From a virus: DNA of 31,752 nucleotides. Below the pieces are notes generated by a model, which made no database searches, had not been told where the DNA came from, and saw nothing but the letters and a program-made list of their open reading frames with translations. The stretch covers positions 1 through 31,752 of IMG/VR virus record IMGVR_UViG_3300022916_000058; one strand, given 5' to 3'. Both the position numbers and the translations under genes were made by a program. This document shows, one piece after another, positions 1 to 7,155 of the stretch (positions are counted from its first letter, which is position 1; the number at the start of each line of letters is the position of its first letter).

Positions 1-2
1 TC

Positions 3-146
3 GACGAACAGATCCGGGAGTACCTTGCCCGCCGTGCCCGCGATGGCCGCTGCTCGGTCGCGCACTACGTCAGGGGGCTGATCGTGCGGGACATGGTGAA
101 GGAAGCGGTGAAGGCTGATCGTGGCGAGGGAGGCGAGGATGGATAG
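3..146 (+). CDS. Ribbon-helix-helix-like protein, 3' part only
   Basis: Only the last 47 codons are in the window; the reading frame is open from base 3 and stops at TAG 144-146. The visible part reads DEQIREYLARRARDG followed by a helix ending HYVRGLIVRDM. It lines up with the complete small ribbon-helix-helix protein at 942-1118 (DDLFDHLKRRADER, then FVRDLVLRDLV), so I infer a small DNA-binding protein of the same family. The next gene starts inside its last codons (ATG at 139), suggesting translational coupling. The N-terminal beta strand that would contact DNA lies outside the window. Confidence 0.6.
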   Translation, partial: DEQIREYLARRARDGRCSVAHYVRGLIVRDMVKEAVKADRGEGGEDG

Positions 147-459
147 GCCGAAGTGGGGGACGTGTGGATCTCCCTGCAGATGGAATCGTCCGACGATGGT
201 ACACGTCTACGGTACGGACGACGTGATCCACGTCTGCGACCGCTACCCGCACACAGAGCCAATCCCATCGAAGAACACCTGCGGCGAGTGGGAGCCGCCC
301 GAAGGCCGCGTGTGTGGGACGTGTGAGTGGTGGGCCAATCCAGCCACCAACGAGAAGGCAAGATACTGTCTGACGCGTCCCATAGGGCCAACGGCTCAAC
401 TGCACGGTTGGGCCGACACATGCCCCGCATGGCGCTGGACCGGCCCATCGCCCACCTGA
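139..459 (+). CDS. Cys-rich tandem zinc-binding protein, function unknown
   Basis: This 106-aa protein has eight cysteines in two groups of four: C9, C13, C33, C48 (followed by GEW) and C59, C62, C77, C95 (followed by PAW). Each group has the same plan: a close Cys pair, a lone Cys, then a Cys before an aromatic residue. This suggests two tandem zinc-binding modules. The second group matches the single module in the protein at 1691-2050. I chose ATG 139 because GCGAGG precedes it and it overlaps the upstream stop; a GTG at 121 is also in frame. The role is unknown; protein or nucleic-acid binding is only a guess. Confidence 0.7.
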   Translation: MDRPKWGTCGSPCRWNRPTMVHVYGTDDVIHVCDRYPHTEPIPSKNTCGEWEPPEGRVCGTCEWWANPATNEKARYCLTRPIGPTAQLHGWADTCPAWRWTGPSPT

Positions 460-499
460 CACACCCGCCTGACACACCTGACACACCGCCCTTGACACA
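455..499 (+). repeat. Four short TGACACA repeats upstream of the HTH gene
   Basis: The motif CCTGACACA occurs at 455, 468 and 477, and a variant CTTGACACA at 491. Spacing is 13, 9 and 14 bases. The first copy contains the stop codon of the preceding gene. The last copy contains TTGACA (492-497), a perfect -35 hexamer, but only a weak -10 (CAGGAT, 515-520) lies 17 bases downstream. The array fills the only real gap (460-539) in the first 7 kb, directly before a helix-turn-helix gene. An operator for that regulator, or a regulated promoter, is a reasonable inference. Confidence 0.5.
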
Positions 500-539
500 T
501 GCGCCGCAACGGTGCAGGATCTCGCCCAAAGGAGATCCC

Positions 540-938
540 ATGCCGCAAGTAGGTTACGAAGTCCGCCTCTACAACAAGGGCGGGCAGTACGTCTCGGCCG
601 AGGCTGACGACGAGAAGGACGCCACCGAGAAGGCCGAGGCGAAGTTCGAAGACTACTTCGGCAAGGCTGAGATCGCGCAGAAGATCGTCAAGCGCCCCGA
701 AGACTCCACCCCGCTCGACATGAGCTTCCACGGTCGCCTCGGCCGCAGCCTGCAACGCCTGCGCGTCAACGCCGACAAGACGCAGAAGCCCGTTGCTCAG
801 GCGGTGGGCACGTCGCCATCACAGCTCAGCAAGTGGGAGAACGGCCACGACGAGATCGGCTCGCGCAACGCGGACAAGTTGCTGAAAGCGATCGGCGCCA
901 CGGTCCCGGATCTGATCGCGGAGATGTCGACGGAGTAG
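540..938 (+). CDS. XRE-type helix-turn-helix DNA-binding protein
   Basis: This 132-aa protein has two parts. Residues 1-55 form a charged beta/alpha domain (GYEVRLYNKGGQYVSAEADD and following) of unknown role. Residues about 67-125 form a Cro/C1-type helix-turn-helix: GRSLQRLRVNADKTQ, then PVAQAVGTSPSQLSKWENG, which is the classic recognition-helix signature of the XRE family. ATG 540 follows a strong AAAGGAG site. The gene is the first after the gap carrying the TGACACA repeats, so it probably regulates its own operon or a phage switch. Its targets are not known. Confidence 0.8.
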   Translation: MPQVGYEVRLYNKGGQYVSAEADDEKDATEKAEAKFEDYFGKAEIAQKIVKRPEDSTPLDMSFHGRLGRSLQRLRVNADKTQKPVAQAVGTSPSQLSKWENGHDEIGSRNADKLLKAIGATVPDLIAEMSTE

Positions 939-941
939 CCC

Positions 942-1118
942 GTGCCACCCAAGACCCGCCGATTCCACGTGATGCTCACTGACGACCTGTTCGACCACCT
1001 CAAGCGCCGAGCAGACGAGCGCCTTACGTCAATGGCCCAATTCGTGCGTGATCTCGTGCTGCGGGATCTCGTGCGCAACCCACCGAGAGAGAGCGATGAC
1101 GAAAAAGAAGCCCGGTAA
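942..1118 (+). CDS. Ribbon-helix-helix (Arc/MetJ-like) small protein
   Basis: This 58-aa protein starts at GTG 942, just after the upstream TAG, and stops at TAA 1116. A basic beta-strand region (KTRRFHVMLTDD) is followed by helix A (LFDHLKRRADER) and, after a turn with Ser-Met-Ala, helix B (QFVRDLVLRDLVRN). This is the ribbon-helix-helix layout, in which the strands of a dimer enter the DNA major groove. The acidic tail overlaps the next gene's start at 1096. It is related to the truncated protein at 3-146. It is probably a regulator; no specific operator can be assigned. Confidence 0.7.
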   Translation: MPPKTRRFHVMLTDDLFDHLKRRADERLTSMAQFVRDLVLRDLVRNPPRESDDEKEAR

Positions 1119-1365
1119 GAAGCCGACGACGAAGCCCACGCCCGCGAAGATCGCCGCTGCCATGGTGGCGAAGATCGATCGGGCACTCGCGACCGGCGAG
1201 ATCGGGATTGACGATGACGTGCAGGCGCTGGCCGTGTGCGTGACGAGGGCGGACGCCTACGCCGTTGTAGAGGCCCTCGAAGGATCGGGGTGCATGGTGC
1301 GTGTCGACGACAGCACGCCGAAGCGTGGATACCGTGTGACGGCGTGGAAGCGGGGGGACGCATGA
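1096..1365 (+). CDS. Small basic-N-terminus hypothetical protein
   Basis: This 89-aa protein begins with a Lys/Pro/Thr-rich segment (MTKKKPGKKPTTKPTPAK) that is probably disordered and could bind nucleic acid. A compact alpha/beta domain follows, with ADAYAVVEALEGSGCMVRVDD and a strand ending RVTAWKRGDA. I do not recognise a family. ATG 1096 was chosen over upstream in-frame codons because a purine-rich GAGAGAGAG lies directly upstream. The gene overlaps both neighbours (by 23 and 4 bases) and so belongs to the same operon. Confidence 0.6.
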   Translation: MTKKKPGKKPTTKPTPAKIAAAMVAKIDRALATGEIGIDDDVQALAVCVTRADAYAVVEALEGSGCMVRVDDSTPKRGYRVTAWKRGDA

Positions 1366-1694
1366 CCACGTGTGATGTAAGCCGCGGCGTCGTAGAGCTC
1401 CACAGCACGGCGGGCGGGATCACCTATCGCCTATGGATCTTCACCACCGCGATCACGGCGGTACAGGACCGCATCGAGCGCGACAACCCCGATCAGCCAT
1501 TCGAGATCCGCCCCGGCGCGATCGTGATAGCAGGCACGGGTCACGGCGTGAACGAGTCGCCCGAAGAGGTGCTAGCCGCCATCGACCGCGCGGGGTTCGT
1601 CAACAGCGAATTCGAGTCGATGGAGCCGGATACCATCGTGATCGAGATGGACGGCGCGAGGGTAGCCGAGGCCGTCGCGAAGAGGATGCCATGA
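1362..1694 (+). CDS. Hypothetical protein, 110 aa
   Basis: The start ATG at 1362 overlaps the previous TGA in an ATGA junction. The protein (MTTCDVSRGVVELHSTAGG...) looks like a mixed alpha/beta fold, with strands around YRLWIFTT and EIRPGAIVIAGTG and helices around EEVLAAIDRAG and GARVAEAVAKRM. No catalytic motif or family signature is seen. Codon use matches the surrounding genes, and the coupled junctions on both sides support that it is translated. Confidence 0.6.
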   Translation: MTTCDVSRGVVELHSTAGGITYRLWIFTTAITAVQDRIERDNPDQPFEIRPGAIVIAGTGHGVNESPEEVLAAIDRAGFVNSEFESMEPDTIVIEMDGARVAEAVAKRMP

Positions 1695-2050
1695 ACGTCG
1701 CAGCCCCACTGCTCCAAACCGTCGAAGCGCTCCACGGGTTCGTCGACCTTCGCCGCGAGGCGATCAGCAAGCGACAGCGGCGGATCGTGCAGTGCCGACG
1801 GTGCTGGTACTTCCTCCCAAGCGCAGGCGAGGCCGACGGCAACCCCGAAGTAGGCGTGTGCCGCTTCAGCCCGCCGATCCACATCATCGAGTCCACGCAG
1901 ACGCAGGTTCCCGGCCCCGACGGCAACCCCACGCAGGCGGTACAGCAGCAGGCGAAGTGGATGTTCGGGCGTACGGGCGCGTTCGACTACTGCAGCAAGT
2001 GGCGGCCGTGGGCGAAGTTGTGGACGCTGGCGTTCCGGAGGGTGTCGTGA
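1691..2050 (+). CDS. Small zinc-ribbon-like protein
   Basis: This 119-aa protein has four likely zinc ligands: C35 and C38 (QCRRCWYF), C57 (GVCRFSPP) and C101 (DYCSKW). The pattern of a Cys pair before aromatics, then CR.xPP, then a C-terminal Cys near Trp recurs in small uncharacterised phage zinc proteins, to my recollection. It resembles the second module of the protein at 139-459. ATG 1691 overlaps no base of the next frame but sits 2 bases from the upstream stop region (ATGA-type coupling). Function is unknown. Confidence 0.65.
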   Translation: MNVAAPLLQTVEALHGFVDLRREAISKRQRRIVQCRRCWYFLPSAGEADGNPEVGVCRFSPPIHIIESTQTQVPGPDGNPTQAVQQQAKWMFGRTGAFDYCSKWRPWAKLWTLAFRRVS

Positions 2051-2271
2051 GCAACAAAACCAAGGTGAACATCAATCTAGGATGCCCAGCCGTGATCGGT
2101 GTCGTCTTCGGCGCCCTGTTCGTGACGCTCAAGATCTGCGGCGTGATCGAGTGGTCGTGGCTATGGGTGACCGCGCCGCTGTGGGGATTGCCCGTCTTCG
2201 GCCTGTCCGTGGCTCTCGTGCTCGCTGCCGCCGCGGGCGGCCTGTTCGCCGTGTCGAAGGTGGTGAAATGA
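2047..2271 (+). CDS. Small two-helix membrane protein
   Basis: This 74-aa protein starts at GTG 2047, overlapping the previous stop (GTGA). It has two hydrophobic segments: about residues 14-31 (PAVIGVVFGALFVTLKIC) and about 47-70 (PLWGLPVFGLSVALVLAAAA...). Between them is GVIEWSWLWVTAPLW. The motif of a hydrophobic helix, LK.xGVI.WSW.WV and a Pro-Leu-Trp segment is typical of small phage proteins often labelled 'transmembrane Fragile-X-F' proteins, whose function is not known. Location in the inner membrane is predicted; a role in host takeover or exclusion would be speculation. Confidence 0.7.
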   Translation: MSNKTKVNINLGCPAVIGVVFGALFVTLKICGVIEWSWLWVTAPLWGLPVFGLSVALVLAAAAGGLFAVSKVVK

Positions 2272-2702
2272 TCCGCCATCTGCCCGCCGAGATGACACCC
2301 GATCTCGTGGCGCTGTCGGATTGGCTCATGGATCAGCGGTTCGAGATGAAGCCTGACGGGTACGCTGCCAAGGACGGCGAGCGCATCGCGTGGCACATGT
2401 GGCAAGCGAGGGTCACCGACGTCCCCTGCACGCCGTACGAGACGAAGGACGTTCACGGCTTTCCCATTATCAAGCAATCGAAACCGGCGATCGACCTGAC
2501 ATCATGGCGCACCTATGGCGTCTTGCGCGGCATCCTCGCGCACTTGTCGCCGCTTGGCGATGTCGAGTGCTACCCGTCCAACCGTGGCGGCCACGTGTTC
2601 GTCGTCGTCGGCTGCGGCGGGCACACGCACGAGCGGAAGCTAACCCGGATCGAAGCCGTGATCGACGCTATCCAATGGCACACGAACAGCGAGGAACGAT
2701 GA
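2268..2702 (+). CDS. Hypothetical protein, 144 aa
   Basis: ATG 2268 overlaps the previous TGA by four bases. The N-terminal half is helical (MTPDLVALSDWLMDQRFEMKP). The C-terminal half has alternating strands with a Gly-rich stretch GGHVFVVVGCGGHTHERK. Two His and two Cys in that part could bind a metal, but the spacing matches no family I know. The gene lies in the chain of overlapping accessory genes and is probably translated by coupling. Confidence 0.55.
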   Translation: MIRHLPAEMTPDLVALSDWLMDQRFEMKPDGYAAKDGERIAWHMWQARVTDVPCTPYETKDVHGFPIIKQSKPAIDLTSWRTYGVLRGILAHLSPLGDVECYPSNRGGHVFVVVGCGGHTHERKLTRIEAVIDAIQWHTNSEER

Positions 2703-3169
2703 CCAAACCAACCGTGAAGTCCCTCACAGCCGACCTCGCAGCCCTCGCCGAGCGCGTCGAACACCTCGAGGGCGCGATCCAAGTCCTACGCCGCGCAGAC
2801 GCCGACAACGCCTTCGACGTGGAGACGCTGCGGCACAAGCTCGCGATCATGGCCAGCGGGATCGAAGACCAGGACACGCACAAGGTACTGCAGGAGCATG
2901 AGGCGTATGCGGCGCGGCAGGTGCAGCTACGCGGCTTCCCCATGCACGACTTCGTGACGGCTGGCCACAACGGGCTTGCTTGGGTCACAGGCGCGATCCA
3001 GGAGATCGACGGCGAGGCGCGGATCGAGATCATGGCCATGGACGGGCCGTTCGCCGAGTTGCGCGGGCGCGTGTTCACCGGGCCGACTGCACAGGATGCT
3101 GTCGAGACGGCGCGGTTGGTGATCGAGCCGTTGGCGCGCAAGGTGGTGGGGGGCGGCGAGGATGGGTGA
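2699..3169 (+). CDS. Hypothetical protein with N-terminal coiled coil
   Basis: This 156-aa protein starts at ATG 2699 in an ATGA junction. Residues about 6-60 have heptad-like leucine spacing (LTADLAALAERVEHLEGAIQ, then VETLRHKL), predicting a coiled coil and probably oligomerisation. The C-terminal part (HNGLAWVTGAIQEIDGEARI onwards) looks like a beta-rich domain. No family is recognised. It overlaps the next gene by 8 bases. Confidence 0.55.
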   Translation: MTKPTVKSLTADLAALAERVEHLEGAIQVLRRADADNAFDVETLRHKLAIMASGIEDQDTHKVLQEHEAYAARQVQLRGFPMHDFVTAGHNGLAWVTGAIQEIDGEARIEIMAMDGPFAELRGRVFTGPTAQDAVETARLVIEPLARKVVGGGEDG

Positions 3170-3596
3170 TCGGGGATTCAAGCCGAGCGTGCCGTCAAGC
3201 GCGGTGCTAGACGTCTACTCCGGCGTCTACAACGCGGATGGCGTGTTCATCCCGCGCTTCGGCATAGCGCCGCCGCTGTCCAACTTCTCCATGTGGACGG
3301 GCGCCAGCGCGGGCGTATCAGCAGCATCCACGCCACCGCCCCGCGAGCCGAAGGAGCACGAACACGAGGCATGGCACCCCGATCGCGGCTACCTCACGAA
3401 CCACGAACTCGGCGACGTGACAGACGACAAGACCATGACCGACTTTCACATCGGGCAGTCCTACGACGACGATCCCGCGGTTACGATCTTCTGCAAGCAA
3501 TGCCTCGGCGACTCGTTCCTAGTCGGCTTCGGCCACTGCCTGACGGTGATCAAGTGCAAGGAATGCGGGTGGGAGTCGGCGGTGCATGATGGGTGA
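3162..3596 (+). CDS. Protein with C-terminal zinc ribbon
   Basis: This 144-aa protein has a low-complexity Ser/Ala/Pro middle and a Cys-rich C-terminus: CKQC, then a single Cys (GHC), then CKECGW. CxxC...CxxCGW is a zinc-ribbon arrangement, usually used for nucleic-acid or protein contacts. ATG 3162 lies inside the end of the previous gene. It is the third of four Cys-rich proteins in this accessory cluster, but its sequence does not obviously match the other three. Function unknown. Confidence 0.6.
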   Translation: MGDRGFKPSVPSSAVLDVYSGVYNADGVFIPRFGIAPPLSNFSMWTGASAGVSAASTPPPREPKEHEHEAWHPDRGYLTNHELGDVTDDKTMTDFHIGQSYDDDPAVTIFCKQCLGDSFLVGFGHCLTVIKCKECGWESAVHDG

Positions 3597-3599
3597 AGC

Positions 3600-4301
3600 A
3601 TGACGTTTATCAAGCCGATCTGGTGGGTGCGCTTGATTCGGATCTTACTGCGGCCGTTCTTCCTCCTCTCGCACAGCGTGTCAGGGTGGCTGTCGTCTAA
3701 CTCGGCGCTCATCTTGACCCGTGACGAGAACGGGCGCGAAGTCCGGATCTACCCCGTCCACGTGCTCGGCTTGACGGACAACAGCCACGACAAGGACGGC
3801 GAGCGTGTGCCGGTCGTAGCGCTGTACACCACGCTTGGCCGGTACAACTTCCGCTGCACGGTGGCCGAATTCAGGCTCAAGCTAGACGACGCCGCGGGCA
3901 TCGTCGACGACCTGCTGTTCGAGGTCACCACGCCGGTGTTCCCCGACGGCACGCAGGAGAACATGGAGCAGCGGGAGACGCTCCTATCATCCCGTGGCGT
4001 GTTCTCGATCCACCCGATGATCCGCGAGGGCGAAGACGACCCCTACGGCACTCGCATCGTAACGGCGTGCGGGTACTTCACCGCCATGGAGACGCCCGAC
4101 GAGGTGCTGCTGCGGGTGAACGCGACGGGGTTCAAGCGGTTCACAGAGGGCGAGCCCGTGATCGTCTCCCCGCCGCCGAAGCCCGATGCTGCCGAAGACG
4201 AGCCGATCGCAGCCGACGAGCCACGGGGCTACACCGAGACACCCACGCCCGACGGCACCGTGACGGCGTGGAAGGAAGTCAACGGGGAGGGCGAGGAATG
4301 A
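3600..4301 (+). CDS. Hypothetical membrane-anchored protein
   Basis: This 233-aa protein opens with a hydrophobic, Trp- and Arg-containing segment (PIWWVRLIRILLRPFFLL, residues 5-22) that could anchor it in the membrane. A probably globular domain follows, containing VVALYTTLGRYNFRCT and an acidic Pro/Glu-rich tail (residues about 195-233). No family is recognised. It starts 3 bases after the previous stop and ends in an ATGA junction with the next gene. Confidence 0.5.
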   Translation: MTFIKPIWWVRLIRILLRPFFLLSHSVSGWLSSNSALILTRDENGREVRIYPVHVLGLTDNSHDKDGERVPVVALYTTLGRYNFRCTVAEFRLKLDDAAGIVDDLLFEVTTPVFPDGTQENMEQRETLLSSRGVFSIHPMIREGEDDPYGTRIVTACGYFTAMETPDEVLLRVNATGFKRFTEGEPVIVSPPPKPDAAEDEPIAADEPRGYTETPTPDGTVTAWKEVNGEGEE

Positions 4302-4591
4302 CCGACAACACCGACGACTTCGGCCTCACATCCGAGTTCGTCAAGTCGTGCCGACTCGTCAGCGACGGCACGTGGTGGGTGAAGGGCGAGATCGTGGAGT
4401 GCGTCGACTGGTACGAGGGTCACGGCTACGGCCTGTTTCGTGGCCCGCACGCATCGCTAGGTGAGAGCATCGAGTGCAAGCCGAAGGGCGATATCCACAT
4501 GGACGAAGACACCGCGAACCTCACCGAGTTTGACATCTACACGCCCGATGGCGTGCTGTGGCGGGCAGCGGTGGAGGATGACGACGAATGA
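4298..4591 (+). CDS. Acidic hypothetical protein, 97 aa
   Basis: ATG 4298 overlaps the upstream TGA and GGCGAGG lies just before it. The protein is strongly acidic, ending VEDDDE, and beta-rich in the middle (TWWVKGEIVECVDWYEGHGY). Acidic small phage proteins sometimes mimic DNA or inhibit host enzymes, but nothing in the sequence proves that here. I do not recognise a family. Confidence 0.5.
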   Translation: MTDNTDDFGLTSEFVKSCRLVSDGTWWVKGEIVECVDWYEGHGYGLFRGPHASLGESIECKPKGDIHMDEDTANLTEFDIYTPDGVLWRAAVEDDDE

Positions 4592-4902
4592 CGCTACGCA
4601 CGAAGCGATGGCAAGACGATCCGCGGAATTGGCCGCCGAGCGAATACTCCGCAGCCGTGGCGCACAGCATGGGAAAGATGTGGGAGATCGCAGGTGACCG
4701 GCCCGCGCTGGTCCCGTTGCCACCAGCGTCATCGCTCCATGGGCAGCCCGTCGCGACAGGGCCCGATCTGCCCGTTGGCGTGGTCCCGGGCTGGTCAGCG
4801 TGCGGCGCGTTGGCTGTCCCGCTGTCGGCGCTGTACGGTGACGATCCGCGGCGCGAGAGCTACAAGGCGAAGCGTAGGGCAGCGGTGGAGGGCGACGAAT
4901 GA
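4588..4902 (+). CDS. Hypothetical protein, 104 aa
   Basis: ATG 4588 is in an ATGA junction with the previous gene, and the protein ends in another ATGA junction at 4899. The middle is rich in Pro, Gly and Val, with a basic segment RRESYKAKRRAA near the end. There are no motifs that point to a function. Retention of the coupled reading frame between two overlapping genes is the main evidence that it is real. Confidence 0.5.
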   Translation: MTLRTKRWQDDPRNWPPSEYSAAVAHSMGKMWEIAGDRPALVPLPPASSLHGQPVATGPDLPVGVVPGWSACGALAVPLSALYGDDPRRESYKAKRRAAVEGDE

Positions 4903-6419
4903 CCGCCCTACCACCCCGCCCGCAGATGTCACGCGAGCAAGAGCGTGCAGCGTCCATGTCAAACACCGTCGCCGCGTTCGGCGCCCTGTGGTGCTCGCAA
5001 GGTGCGCTCAACCTCCCAGTGCTCGCGCAGTGGCCCACGGTGGCGCAGCTAGGGGACGCCTTCAAGGGACAGCCCGCGGTCATCATCGCGCCGGGGCCGT
5101 CGCTGTCGCAGAACCTGCACCTCGTGAAGCAGCTCAAAGGCCGCGCGGTGCTGATCGCCTTCTCGCGCTGCCTCGAGATCCTCAAGCCCGCTGGGATCGT
5201 GCCTGACTTCGTGGTCGTGCTCGACCCGCTGGATCTCACGTACCACTTCGACGGGTACGACGCGCGCGAGATCGAGTGCCTGTGCGTGGGTATGACGTGC
5301 AACCCGCAGTTGTACCGACTGCCCGTCAAGCGGTTCGCCAGCTTCTCAGGAAACGCGGTGATCGAGGCGTGGCTGTATGACCACCTCGACGGGCCCGACA
5401 CGTGGCTTGATACCTCGTGCTCGGTGGCTACCACGTCGACCTCGCTGGCTCTCAAACTGGGCTGCGATCCCATCATCTACGTGGGCCAGGATCTCAGCTT
5501 CCCCAAGGGCAAGTATTACGACAAGGGAAGCCGCGACGGTGGCGCCACGCTGCAGAAGATCGAGCCGCTGAGCGCCGAGGATCAGGCGGAAGAGGATCGC
5601 ATCCTCAAGACGCTGGGAGCCCTTGCGCAGTGCGGGGATCAGGCCGCTCAGATGGCAATCCAGCGTATCTACAGCGAGCGGGACGTGCGCGAGAACGGCA
5701 GCGACGTGGCTGGGTTCAGCGCAGAAGCCAAGGAAGTCGAAGCCACGGGCAAGGCTGTGCTGTCGAGGATCGGCCGCGTGGCCAAGGTGCCAGGCTACTA
5801 CGGCGGCAAGGTGCCATGCACTCCCTCGTTTTCGTGGGTGGGTGAGTGGCTGGAGAAGCGCGCGCAGTTGCAGCCGTTCGGCCGCATGATCAACGCCACC
5901 GAGGGCGGGCGGTACATTCAGGGCATGGTGCACGCGCCTCTGCAGACCGTGATCGACGGTGGCGAGGTCAAGAGGGGCTCTGAGGTCCACGCTACGCTCG
6001 ATCCGCTACCCGATACGCCCGTGGACGTGCCCGGCGTGCTCGATGGCATCTGCGAGGCTCTGGATACCGACAAGCAACGCGCCGATCTGCTCGCCATGTC
6101 CCACGATATCCGCGACTCCATGACCACGGCGGGCGCTGCCGCCTTCCACCTCGACAACGCTATCGACAGGCGCTACCCCGCGCGCACGCTCCGCGGCCTG
6201 GAATCGTGGATGGTGGACGCCATCGCGCCCGCGTCCATGTGGGCGAGCGTGTGCATGCAAGCGCACACCGCCACGCTCACACAGCAGATGAACGCGACGG
6301 GCGGCGATGACGCATGGCGCACCGCGCTCGCGGATCTGTGCCGAGCGGTGGACACGACACGGAAGATCGCGCAGGCGTGTTTCGACGTGGCGATCGGTGA
6401 GATGGAGGGCGAGGGATGA
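4899..6419 (+). CDS. MptE-like / Maf-type (DUF115) protein
   Basis: This 506-aa protein matches the family that includes archaeal MptE (6-hydroxymethylpterin diphosphokinase) and bacterial Maf glycosyltransferases. Visible signatures in order: VIIAPGPSLS (61-70), PDFVVVLDP (102-110), SVATTSTSLALKLGCDPIIY (175-194) followed by VGQDLSF, and INATEGGRYIQG (331-342), the conserved end of the domain. Maf proteins transfer nonulosonic acids such as pseudaminic acid to flagellin; MptE transfers diphosphate. I infer a transferase using a nucleotide-activated donor, perhaps acting on a virion or host surface protein. The substrate cannot be told from sequence. Coupled by ATGA to both neighbours and upstream of the terminase genes. 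Confidence 0.75.
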   Translation: MTALPPRPQMSREQERAASMSNTVAAFGALWCSQGALNLPVLAQWPTVAQLGDAFKGQPAVIIAPGPSLSQNLHLVKQLKGRAVLIAFSRCLEILKPAGIVPDFVVVLDPLDLTYHFDGYDAREIECLCVGMTCNPQLYRLPVKRFASFSGNAVIEAWLYDHLDGPDTWLDTSCSVATTSTSLALKLGCDPIIYVGQDLSFPKGKYYDKGSRDGGATLQKIEPLSAEDQAEEDRILKTLGALAQCGDQAAQMAIQRIYSERDVRENGSDVAGFSAEAKEVEATGKAVLSRIGRVAKVPGYYGGKVPCTPSFSWVGEWLEKRAQLQPFGRMINATEGGRYIQGMVHAPLQTVIDGGEVKRGSEVHATLDPLPDTPVDVPGVLDGICEALDTDKQRADLLAMSHDIRDSMTTAGAAAFHLDNAIDRRYPARTLRGLESWMVDAIAPASMWASVCMQAHTATLTQQMNATGGDDAWRTALADLCRAVDTTRKIAQACFDVAIGEMEGEG

Positions 6420-6898
6420 TCCACGCACCGCGAGGCGATCACAAGTGGAAGCCGTTTCAAGAGGCGATCCAGTGGTCTAGCAAGCCCATGTACCTGCGGC
6501 ACGCTGACGGCGACTACATCGGCGTTGCTCAGATGGTGGACGCCGAGTGGTGGGAGATCACGAGGCACGCTGACGGGGCTGCAGTGATGATCAAGCCGAT
6601 CGACGTGGCGTGGGAGTGCACGCCCGTCGACATGCTCGCCCTCTTTCGTCACGATCTCGCAGCCTACGAATCGGCCATACGCGCGCAGTTCGCAGGCGAC
6701 GGCACACCGCGCAGGGTGGACGCCATGCGGGACAGAATCCTGTCGTTCGTGTTCTTCGGTGGCGACGCCAACCGGCTCGATGGCCCGCGCGTGTGCCCTC
6801 GGTGCGGCGAGGAGCAAAACCTGCGATCGATCGACGGGGACCAGTGTTGGGATTGCGACTGGGACGAAGCGCGCGACGGGTTGTGGAGGGACGAATGA
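6416..6898 (+). CDS. Hypothetical protein with C-terminal zinc ribbon
   Basis: This 160-aa protein ends in a clear four-Cys ribbon: CPRCGEE, about 14 residues, then CWDCDWDE. The N-terminal part has repeated Trp/His residues (KPMYLRHADGDYIGVAQM, then EWWEITRHADGAA), with HADG occurring twice; this may be a small internal duplication. ATG 6416 overlaps the previous TGA. No family is recognised beyond the zinc ribbon. Confidence 0.6.
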   Translation: MIHAPRGDHKWKPFQEAIQWSSKPMYLRHADGDYIGVAQMVDAEWWEITRHADGAAVMIKPIDVAWECTPVDMLALFRHDLAAYESAIRAQFAGDGTPRRVDAMRDRILSFVFFGGDANRLDGPRVCPRCGEEQNLRSIDGDQCWDCDWDEARDGLWRDE

Positions 6899-7155
6899 TC
6901 GATCCCAACTTCCACGGCCGGATCTCGCCGTCGCCTGAGCCGCCGCTCACGCCCGCGGACATCGCAGCAGCGTGGGGGGACATCACCGCGCCCTACGTCG
7001 GCAAGCCGCTGTACGTGTTCGATCAATACTTCGGACTCGGCGCGATCGAGATGGGTAGCGCCCGCGAACAGACGTGGTGGACGTGGGTAGATCGGTGGTT
7101 CAAGACGCTCGCCCTGCGCCAAGCGTGGGCACCGGGAGGGGAGGGGATGCCGTGA
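6895..7155 (+). CDS. Small hypothetical protein upstream of terminase
   Basis: This 86-aa protein starts at ATG 6895 (ATGA junction) and ends overlapping the GTG of the next gene. It contains TPADIAAAWGDITAPYVGK and a Trp-rich helix (TWWTWVDRWFKTLALRQAW). It is likely helical at the C-terminus. Its place before the probable small terminase would allow a packaging role, but no motif supports this. Confidence 0.5.
   Translation: MIDPNFHGRISPSPEPPLTPADIAAAWGDITAPYVGKPLYVFDQYFGLGAIEMGSAREQTWWTWVDRWFKTLALRQAWAPGGEGMP

Noticed and set aside
4457-5476. Long open frame on the minus strand (339 codons)
   Set aside because: It lies opposite the MptE-like gene and neighbours, has low-complexity Arg/Ser/Pro composition, no ribosome site and no family signature. 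It is a by-product of high GC.
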